Shown piece by piece: positions 1 through 3,941 of a DNA stretch of 5,918 nt; within the stretch, counting starts at the first letter, position 1; every line of letters begins with the position of its first letter. A program made the position numbers and the translations under genes. The notes beneath the pieces were generated by a model. The model saw only the letters and a list, made by a program, of their open reading frames with translations, did not search any database and was not told the origin of the DNA. Source of the DNA: Methanosarcina sp. (GTDB lineage Archaea; Halobacteriota; Methanosarcinia; Methanosarcinales; Methanosarcinaceae); assembly GCA_013331265.1 (NCBI GenBank), contig DUGS01000107.1, forward strand, positions 6,241 through 12,158, written 5' to 3'.

Positions 1-30
1 TTAAGAATAATTGATTTAAGAATATTCGAT
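1..30. repeat. Imperfect 15-bp direct repeat upstream of the first KaiC-like gene
   Basis: TTAAGAATAATTGAT (1-15) is followed directly by TTAAGAATATTCGAT (16-30), matching at 13 of 15 positions. It lies about 20 bp upstream of the TATA-like sequence of the first gene. Between them is a small perfect inverted repeat, GCTA-T-TAGC (39-47). The position would suit an upstream regulator-binding site, but the region is AT-rich and the sequence to the left is not available, so the function is open. Confidence 0.4.
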
Positions 31-48
31 TAATTCAAGCTATTAGCA

Positions 49-62
49 TTTAAAATATATTT
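49..62 (+). promoter_or_regulatory. Probable TATA box of the first KaiC-like gene
   Basis: TTTAAAATATATTT is a good archaeal TATA box. Archaeal transcription usually starts about 25 bp downstream of the box centre, which predicts a start near 81-86, at or just before the ATG at 86. The mRNA may therefore have almost no leader. The only Shine-Dalgarno-like sequence is GTGAT at 78-82, very close to the ATG. Confidence 0.5.
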
Positions 63-85
63 GCCGTGACCAAAGATGTGATAGT

Positions 86-802
86 ATGGAAAATTTGCCT
101 ACCGGAGTGGAAGGATTGGATTTACTGATTGAAGGAGGGTATCCTGAAGGAAAGAGTATTCTTGTTACCGGGCCTCCGGGTTCAGGAAAAACTATTCTCG
201 GGCTTCACTTCCTTCACAGGAGCTGCCAGGACGGCAGAAAATGCATACTTGTTCTTACCAGAGAACTTACCGAGGATGTACTCGCTCAGGCACGCAGCCT
301 CAAACTTGACCTTGAACCTTTCCTTGAGAAAGGGCAGCTCAGTATCAGGAATATATTCGAAGACAAAATAAACAAGATCAAAAGCGTCTCTAAATTCGGA
401 AAAGGGCTCTGTGCCGTGGACACGGACATAATCGAGTACTTAAGTTCCATGTCTTCGGAAGTTGATGTTGTGGTAATTGACAACATAGGAGTAATGGCTA
501 TAAACCATGATATGAGGGAGTTTGCGGATGAGTTCAGTTCAATAAGCATTATTCTCCTGAAAAACGGATGTACAAGCCTTTTCATCATGGACGAGGACTC
601 TTACAACCTGACCCAGAAGCTTACGGGTTATATGGTTTTCGGGCTTTTGAGACTTATAACACAGGAGAATTTCAGTTCTGGAAAAACAAAACAGTATCTC
701 TATATTGAAAAAATGAGAAACACACCAGTTCCGGTAAAATACTCCCTGTTTGACATCACTCCTCATGGAATTCGAGTTATCTCAGGCATGAAATCACCGT
801 GA
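86..802 (+). CDS. Single-domain KaiC/RAD55-family ATPase, with Arg in place of a conserved Glu
   Basis: A 238-aa RecA-superfamily ATPase of the KaiC-like signal-transduction type. It begins with the family's TGVEGLD signature (6-12) and GGYPEG. The Walker A motif GPPGSGKT is at 29-36, and Walker B is VVVIDN at 128-133 with Asp132. The KMRNTP segment (209-214) is typical of the KaiC C-terminal part. Length fits one KaiC domain, where cyanobacterial KaiC has two. The protein is probably cytoplasmic and oligomeric (family knowledge). After strand 2, where KaiC proteins carry two adjacent glutamates needed for ATP hydrolysis, this protein has Arg59-Glu60 (TRELTED); its paralogue at 1751-2473 keeps Glu59-Glu60. 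Hydrolysis may be weakened, or the protein may act as a nucleotide-sensing partner. The ATG at 86 is the natural start because the signature begins five residues later. Its signalling role is inferred from family and neighbours. Confidence 0.88.
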   Translation: MENLPTGVEGLDLLIEGGYPEGKSILVTGPPGSGKTILGLHFLHRSCQDGRKCILVLTRELTEDVLAQARSLKLDLEPFLEKGQLSIRNIFEDKINKIKSVSKFGKGLCAVDTDIIEYLSSMSSEVDVVVIDNIGVMAINHDMREFADEFSSISIILLKNGCTSLFIMDEDSYNLTQKLTGYMVFGLLRLITQENFSSGKTKQYLYIEKMRNTPVPVKYSLFDITPHGIRVISGMKSP

Positions 803-903
803 ATTGGCCTGATATAATTCAATTTCTTCCTTTAAATCGGAAGTGCCACTGAAATAAAAATTCCGGACAAAGGAAATAAATGATGAATACTATGCTGCTC
901 TGA
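803..903. other. Short gap between convergent genes, possible termination signals
   Basis: This gap separates the 3' ends of the + strand KaiC-like gene and the minus-strand response regulator. It holds a small hairpin, CTTCC (826-830) with GGAAG (839-843), with an 8-nt loop. A pyrimidine-rich tract (821-832) could end + strand transcription. On the minus strand, ATTTTTATTTC (851-861) is a U-rich stretch of the kind that ends archaeal transcripts and would serve the regulator operon. None is strong, and no gene is visible here. Confidence 0.35.
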
Positions 904-918
904 TTATGCTGCTCTGAT
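891..918. repeat. Perfect 14-bp tandem duplication across the response-regulator stop codon
   Basis: TATGCTGCTCTGAT occurs twice in a row (891-904 and 905-918). On the minus strand this is ATCAGAGCAGCATA twice. The first-read copy encodes the final Ile-Arg-Ala-Ala of the response regulator and the start of its TAA stop; the second lies just past the stop. With one copy the frame would have ended at TAG in the same place, so the duplication left the protein unchanged. Confidence 0.85.
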
Positions 919-1779
919 GAGAAATTCACAGCAGTCATTTCTGTTTCCGATAGTTTTTAGAGCTTCAAGCCTGCAGCCAGAATCTACTTTCAAAGTTATG
1001 TTTGAAAATATTTTCCTGGTAAGTGTGCAGAGGATCGGATTTTTGCGGGCTTCTTCCCCTTTCCAGGGGCATTTTGTTCCTTTGACTATCCAGAGCTTTC
1101 CATTTTCGTCCATGGTCGAGGAAAAACTTCCGCCAAGCTGGTTCATTATTTCGGCACAGACATTTCCTGCATAAGCCAGATCCATTTCCCTGTCTTCGAA
1201 GTGGTACATATCAAGAAGTGTCTTTTCTACCATTCCTGTCATCTGGTTTATTATAACTTTCTTTTCTTCATTCGAGACAGACTGAAGGAGGGTGGGAATT
1301 ACGGCTGTAAGGATACTCTGTACCCTGTTTTTTACTTCAAGGCTGTCCCGGTCAGCAACCAGCCTGTCATGGAGGTACTTGACTCTGAGCAGGGATTTCA
1401 CCCTGGTCTTTAGCTCAATCCTGTTAATGGGTTTTGTAAGAAAATCATCGGCTCCAACCTCAATCCCTCTTATCCGGTCTTCAATCTCTGAGAGAGCTGT
1501 AAGCATAATGATAGGAATAAACTGGGTTTTGGGATTTTCCTTGAGAAGTTTACAGACTTCGTAGCCGTTGACTTCAGGCATCATGACATCCAGAAGGATA
1601 ATATCGGGTTTTTCTTCTTTAACCCTCTGGAGTGCTTCCTTTCCGCTGTAGGCGCAGATAACTTCATAAGTTTCAACTACAAGGTAAGCTTCCATCAGTT
1701 CTACATTTTCCTTCATGTCATCCACAATCAGGACTTTTGGTTTGTTTTTCTCATTCAACAAGGTTTCCCCCCTTAGCAT
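904..1779 (-). CDS. Response regulator: receiver domain plus methanogen-type output domain
   Basis: With the ATG at 1779 this is a 291-aa protein. Residues about 14-135 form a complete CheY-like receiver domain: acidic pair Asp20-Asp21, phosphoacceptor Asp64 in LLDVMMPEVNG, Thr94 in MLTALS, and Lys116 in LTKP. It should accept phosphate from a histidine kinase, none of which is in the window. A linker helix (about 120-155) leads to a C-terminal domain with no HTH or enzyme motif that I recognise. That domain has spaced cysteines (TKCPW, ILC, SGC, NDCC) and resembles the 'methanogen output domain 1' found in methanogen signalling proteins; this assignment is from memory. The gene overlaps the upstream KaiC-like gene by 29 nt. 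A TTG at 1761 behind AGGGGGGA is an alternative start (285 aa, 11-nt overlap). Either implies co-transcription and probably translational coupling. A longer reading frame back to 1893 has no receiver homology and lies inside the upstream gene. Confidence 0.87.
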   Translation of the reverse strand: MLRGETLLNEKNKPKVLIVDDMKENVELMEAYLVVETYEVICAYSGKEALQRVKEEKPDIILLDVMMPEVNGYEVCKLLKENPKTQFIPIIMLTALSEIEDRIRGIEVGADDFLTKPINRIELKTRVKSLLRVKYLHDRLVADRDSLEVKNRVQSILTAVIPTLLQSVSNEEKKVIINQMTGMVEKTLLDMYHFEDREMDLAYAGNVCAEIMNQLGGSFSSTMDENGKLWIVKGTKCPWKGEEARKNPILCTLTRKIFSNITLKVDSGCRLEALKTIGNRNDCCEFLIRAA

Positions 1780-2473
1780 CACGAATCTTGATCCCTTCGG
1801 ATGTGATTTCAAAGATAGACATATCGGGAGAAATTGGAGTGCTGCGCATCTTGGGGATGCACAGGTAGCGCTCCATTTTTCCCAGGTAAGCATTCTCTTT
1901 TACCAGCAGGCGAATAGAACCATAGACCGAGTACTCAGCAAGCTGATTTGTTAGATTGTGTGCTGATTCATCCATGATTACAAGGGTGGTGCAGCCTTTT
2001 TTTCTCACAAGGTAGTTCAGTCCGTCAAACTGGTCCCTTAGCTTTTTTCTGGAAACTCTCAGAGCAAGGGTTCCCAGGTTATCTATGACAAGGCATTCTG
2101 TTCCTTCACGTATGAATTCTATAAGGTTCGGAATCTCGATGTCAAGGCTTTCAGGTTTAAAGCCATACCTTGTCTGCCCTATGATTTCTGAGCGGCTCTC
2201 AAATATGTTTTCTATGGTGAGCTGCCCGCTCTCATAGTAAGGTTTAATGTCATGCCCAAGTAATTCTGCCTGGTAGAGAATATCTTCAGGAGTTTCTTCA
2301 GTTGCGATCATCAGGCATTTTCGTCCTTCAACACAGTTCCTGTGAAGGAAATGGATTCCATAGATGGTCTTTCCACTCCCTGCTACACCTGTTATCAGGG
2401 TTGCTTTATTCACTGGATAACCCCCGCTTAATTTTCTATCCAGTTCTTCTATGCCTGTTGAAACTCTCTCCAT
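1751..2473 (-). CDS. Single-domain KaiC/RAD55-family ATPase with intact catalytic glutamates
   Basis: A 240-aa paralogue of the protein encoded at 86-802, collinear along its length (TGIEELD signature, GGYP, HFLHRNC, KMRSTP). Walker A is GVAGSGKT at 29-36, the KaiC-type glutamate pair is Glu59-Glu60 in ATEETPED, and Walker B is LVIDN at 128-132 with Asp131. It therefore looks like a competent ATPase, unlike its paralogue. KaiC-like proteins of this size are common in archaea and are linked to signal transduction; the partner here is unproven. The best candidate is the response regulator just downstream, whose start lies within this gene's 3' end. The ATG at 2473 is supported by AAGGGG (2482-2487), 8 nt upstream, and a TATA box further up. 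It is probably the first gene of a two-gene operon. Confidence 0.92.
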   Translation of the reverse strand: MERVSTGIEELDRKLSGGYPVNKATLITGVAGSGKTIYGIHFLHRNCVEGRKCLMIATEETPEDILYQAELLGHDIKPYYESGQLTIENIFESRSEIIGQTRYGFKPESLDIEIPNLIEFIREGTECLVIDNLGTLALRVSRKKLRDQFDGLNYLVRKKGCTTLVIMDESAHNLTNQLAEYSVYGSIRLLVKENAYLGKMERYLCIPKMRSTPISPDMSIFEITSEGIKIRDAKGGNLVE

Positions 2474-2516
2474 TCTGATAACCCCTTACTCTTCTATATA
2501 CTATGTCCTGTCTCAG

Positions 2517-2527
2517 AAATATAAATG
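2517..2527 (-). promoter_or_regulatory. Probable TATA box of the KaiC-response regulator operon
   Basis: Read on the minus strand the sequence is CATTTATATTT. The box is centred near 2522, which predicts transcription starting near 2496 and a leader of about 23 nt holding the AAGGGG ribosome-binding site. A second AT-rich candidate (GTATATAG, about 2496-2503) is closer to the gene and would leave too little leader for that site. Confidence 0.5.
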
Positions 2528-2656
2528 TCTTATATTTTCTTTTAGCTGTATCTTATTATTTAGCCTGTTCGACTTCATAAATATTTTCATTGTATGGCAG
2601 TTTTTAAAATTTCTCCTTTTCTTTCCTGTCCTTTTTTCTTAATTTTGAGAGAAAAC

Positions 2657-2665
2657 TTTAATTAT
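2657..2665 (+). promoter_or_regulatory. Possible TATA box of the tRNA gene
   Basis: TTTAATTAT is centred about 35 bp before the first base of the tRNA. Initiation near 2687 would leave a leader of about 9 nt for RNase P to remove. The fit to the archaeal consensus is moderate. The rest of 2529-2656 is AT-rich and shows no gene. Confidence 0.4.
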
Positions 2666-2695
2666 GGATAGTTACTATCAATACAGCGGCACCGC

Positions 2696-2790
2696 GGGCT
2701 CGTGGGGTAGCCAGGATATCCTAATGGGCTTCGAAGTAATATTCTTTACGAAGATACCCATTGACTCGTGTTCGAATCGCGGCGGGCCCG
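2696..2790 (+). tRNA. tRNA-Arg (anticodon UCG), with intron
   Basis: The sequence folds into a complete cloverleaf. Acceptor strands GGGCTCG (2696-2702) and CGGGCCC (2783-2789) pair over 7 bp with one G-U. The D-arm begins at 2705. The anticodon stem is ATGGG (2724-2728) with CCCAT (2757-2761). The T-arm is TCGTG-TTCGAAT-CGCGG (2766-2782). The discriminator is G2790, and no CCA is encoded, as is common in archaea. Removing the intron leaves the loop CTTCGAA, with U33 at 2730 and anticodon TCG at 2731-2733, reading Arg CGA and perhaps CGG. The mature tRNA is 74 nt before CCA addition. The D- and variable arms are of normal size, and there is no sign of decay. Confidence 0.93.
2735..2755 (+). 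other. 21-nt archaeal tRNA intron at position 37/38 (bulge-helix-bulge)
   Basis: The precursor folds as the anticodon stem, a 4-bp central helix CTTC (2729-2732) with GAAG (2750-2753), and an outer helix GTAA (2736-2739) with TTAC (2746-2749) closed by a 6-nt loop. Two 3-nt bulges sit on opposite strands: GAA (2733-2735) and ATA (2754-2756). Cutting each after its second base, as the archaeal splicing endonuclease does, removes exactly 2735-2755 and joins A37 to A38. This is the canonical motif at the most common intron position. Confidence 0.92.
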
Positions 2791-2810
2791 CTAATCTACT
2801 TTTGGTTAAG

Positions 2811-2816
2811 TTTTTT
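2811..2816 (+). terminator. T6 tract, probable terminator of the tRNA gene
   Basis: A run of six T, followed by AATTTC, lies 20 nt after the tRNA. Archaeal RNA polymerase terminates at U-rich tracts without needing a hairpin, so this is a likely end for the tRNA transcript. Confidence 0.55.
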
Positions 2817-2966
2817 AATTTCAACATAAATTATTACGCGCCCTGATTGAAACTCGTTTTAGAAAATCTCTCTGCCATTTATTTCAAGATGTCCCGTCAT
2901 TACATGTCAGACGTATCTGCCGGGTTTTTCAAAAAACCGCCGAACTACAAAAAGAGGTCTTACAGG

Positions 2967-3416
2967 ATGAAAAAGTCTGAATTTCCACTGAGAGTAAAAT
3001 GGATTGATATAAAGAACCCTGAAGACATGGAAGATGCCTTCAACGTCCGAAGAGAGGTTTTCATAAAAGAGCAAAACGTGCCAGAAGAAGAGGAGTTTGA
3101 CGAAGAAGACCTGATATCTCACCACATAGTTGTGTATGCCGCTGGCAGGCCGGTAGCTACAGGCAGGCTTTTTAAATCTGGAAACGGCTGGCTTATTGGA
3201 AGGATTTCAGTCCTGAAAAAATACAGAGGAAAGCAGGCAGGAAAGCTCGTTGTGGAGAAACTTCTGGAAAAAGCTGCCGAATTAAAGGCGGGAGATATCC
3301 ACGTCCACGCACAGACCCATGCAGCAGGTTTTTACGAGAAGTTTGGATTTATCGCCTATGGAGATACTTTTCTTGAAGCTGGTATAGAGCATGTCTCAAT
3401 GGTAAAAAGGATCTGA
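2967..3416 (+). CDS. GNAT-family N-acetyltransferase, ElaA/YjcF-like
   Basis: A 149-aa protein filling one GNAT domain. It has the opening typical of this subgroup, FNVRREVFIKEQNVP (25-39), with an acidic EEEEFDEED tract. A central GRLF strand is followed by acetyl-CoA-binding motif A (about 79-101: RISVLKKYRGKQAGKLVVEK). Near the end are HAQTHAAGFYEKFGF (114-128), with Tyr123 where GNATs often have a general acid, and FLEAGIEHVSM. It probably transfers an acetyl group from acetyl-CoA to an amine; the substrate cannot be read from sequence. The phosphate-binding loop, usually R-x-x-G-x-G, reads RGKQAG, with Gln90 at the first glycine. The ATG at 2967 is chosen because AGAGGT (2953-2958) lies 8 nt upstream and family homology starts there. 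The frame stays open back to a TTG at 2847 with weaker ATGs at 2889 and 2904, but that extension looks non-coding. The leader (2922-2938) has a GGTTTTT/AAAAACC inverted repeat. Nothing ties it functionally to its neighbours. Confidence 0.88.
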   Translation: MKKSEFPLRVKWIDIKNPEDMEDAFNVRREVFIKEQNVPEEEEFDEEDLISHHIVVYAAGRPVATGRLFKSGNGWLIGRISVLKKYRGKQAGKLVVEKLLEKAAELKAGDIHVHAQTHAAGFYEKFGFIAYGDTFLEAGIEHVSMVKRI

Positions 3417-3422
3417 GATCCT
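3408..3422 (+). terminator. Hairpin with the acetyltransferase stop codon as its loop
   Basis: AGGATC (3408-3413) pairs perfectly with GATCCT (3417-3422), and the 3-nt loop is the TGA stop codon. A loop of three is tight, so in practice the closing pair may open. It could stabilise the 3' end or assist termination at the T-runs about 45 nt further on, but could also be chance. Confidence 0.4.
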
Positions 3423-3442
3423 GGCAGCTTGATGTCTACCTG

Positions 3443-3453
3443 AGATATATAAG
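3443..3453 (+). promoter_or_regulatory. TATA-box candidate upstream of the repeats
   Basis: GATATATAAGG, preceded by purines, matches the archaeal TATA pattern well. It would start transcription near 3475, inside the 13-bp repeats and about 465 nt before atpD. Whether it drives the ATPase operon with a long leader, a small RNA, or nothing cannot be told. Confidence 0.35.
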
Positions 3454-3457
3454 GTTC

Positions 3458-3496
3458 TATTCTCAACTTTTATTCTCAACTTTTATTCTCAACTTT
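3458..3496. repeat. Three perfect tandem copies of a 13-bp unit
   Basis: TATTCTCAACTTT is repeated exactly three times (3458-3470, 3471-3483, 3484-3496). The junctions create TTTT runs at 3468-3471 and 3481-3484 on the + strand, so the array could act as a serial U-tract terminator for the acetyltransferase gene. There are too few copies and no spacers, so this is not a CRISPR array. Confidence 0.9.
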
Positions 3497-3557
3497 GTAG
3501 TTATAAAACAAAACGTAATGAAACAAAATAAGTGTAATTAAATTATGTAAAATAGTA

Positions 3558-3595
3558 AAGTCAAATTAATATAATTAAGTCAAATTAATATAATT
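3558..3595. repeat. Two perfect tandem copies of a 19-bp unit containing a palindrome
   Basis: AAGTCAAATTAATATAATT occurs at 3558-3576 and 3577-3595 with no difference. Each copy holds the perfect inverted repeat AATTA-ATA-TAATT (3564-3576 and 3583-3595). Two palindromes 19 bp apart look like paired sites for a dimeric regulator, but AT-rich DNA yields such palindromes easily. Confidence 0.85.
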
Positions 3596-3685
3596 TAATG
3601 ATTATTTCTTTTAGGGGAAGGGGAAACAAAGCAGTAATTAATTCTTCAGAACAAATGTTACACATATTACATATATTAAACATCT

Positions 3686-3709
3686 AAGTAACAAATAAAG
3701 TAACAAATA
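3686..3709. repeat. Two perfect tandem copies of a 12-bp unit
   Basis: AAGTAACAAATA occurs at 3686-3697 and 3698-3709. It is the third short tandem duplication in this non-coding region, each with a different unit, which points to replication slippage rather than one spreading element. Confidence 0.8.
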
Positions 3710-3754
3710 TAGTGACTGCTTTGAGGTAGTAATAAACGTAGTAATTCCTTTTAA

Positions 3755-3796
3755 GCAAAGTAATTGCTTTGCCAGTGGCGTTACTTCGAAAGCAAT
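3755..3796. repeat. Overlapping inverted repeats (competing hairpins)
   Basis: GCAAAG (3755-3760) pairs with CTTTGC (3767-3772) around a 6-nt loop. ATTGCTTT (3763-3770) instead pairs with AAAGCAAT (3789-3796), and AAGTAA (3758-3763) with TTACTT (3781-3786). The first two share bases 3767-3770, so they exclude each other. If transcribed, this stretch could switch between two folds. Confidence 0.45.
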
Positions 3797-3833
3797 ACAC
3801 TTCTGTTTTCTCTTCAGCATTTCCTGCTTGTTA

Positions 3834-3923
3834 CAGCTTTTTGCGGCATAAGCTGAGTGTGAATTTTCGCCATATTCGCTCAGTTTGGCGGGTCACATTC
3901 CATAATAAAATGGACATTTCCAT
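3834..3923 (+). promoter_or_regulatory. Possible structured leader of the atp operon
   Basis: Four perfect inverted repeats follow each other just before atpD: CAGCTT (3834-3839) with AAGCTG (3850-3855); CTGAG (3853-3857) with CTCAG (3879-3883); CGCCA (3868-3872) with TGGCG (3886-3890); and ATGGA (3910-3914) with TCCAT (3919-3923), which ends 4 nt before the ribosome-binding site. The first three overlap and could not all form together. It matches no riboswitch class that I recognise, and the stems are short. Confidence 0.3.
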
Positions 3924-3941
3924 AGTGAAAGGATGCAAAGC

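Larger units (their letters stand above)
3417..3941. other. AT-rich, repeat-rich non-coding region before the ATPase operon
   Basis: About 525 bp without a credible gene. The order is: a TATA-like site (3443-3453), a 13-bp triplet repeat (3458-3496), a second TATA-like TTATAAAA (3501-3508), a 19-bp doublet (3558-3595), a GGGGAA doublet (3614-3625), a 12-bp doublet (3686-3709), and then overlapping inverted repeats up to 3923. GTAGTAAT also occurs twice at 12-bp spacing (3726-3733 and 3738-3745). The promoter of the ATPase operon must lie here or beyond, but several AT-rich boxes compete and I cannot choose one. Confidence 0.7.

Noticed and set aside
1780..1893. N-terminal extension of the response regulator back to an ATG at 1893
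   Set aside because: The extra 38 residues lie within the KaiC-like gene in another frame, show no receiver homology, and would create a 143-nt overlap.
2664..2846. Open frame on the + strand through the tRNA gene
   Set aside because: It covers the complete tRNA cloverleaf and intron, and its translation shows no recognisable domain.
2922..2938. GGTTTTT/AAAAACC inverted repeat as a separate terminator or operator
   Set aside because: The arms leave only two bases for a loop and are mostly A/T homopolymer; noted in the acetyltransferase entry instead.
2847..2966. N-terminal extension of the acetyltransferase from a TTG at 2847
   Set aside because: There is no ribosome-binding site, the residues are atypical for the family, and a good AGAGGT site precedes the ATG at 2967.
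3458..3709. Possible CRISPR array from the clustered repeats
   Set aside because: The units differ (13, 19 and 12 bp), are directly adjacent without spacers, and have no cas genes nearby.
3638..3820. 60-codon open frame on the minus strand in the atp upstream region
   Set aside because: It is low-complexity, Leu/Thr-rich and overlaps the tandem and inverted repeats, with no homology that I recognise; probably chance in AT-rich DNA.
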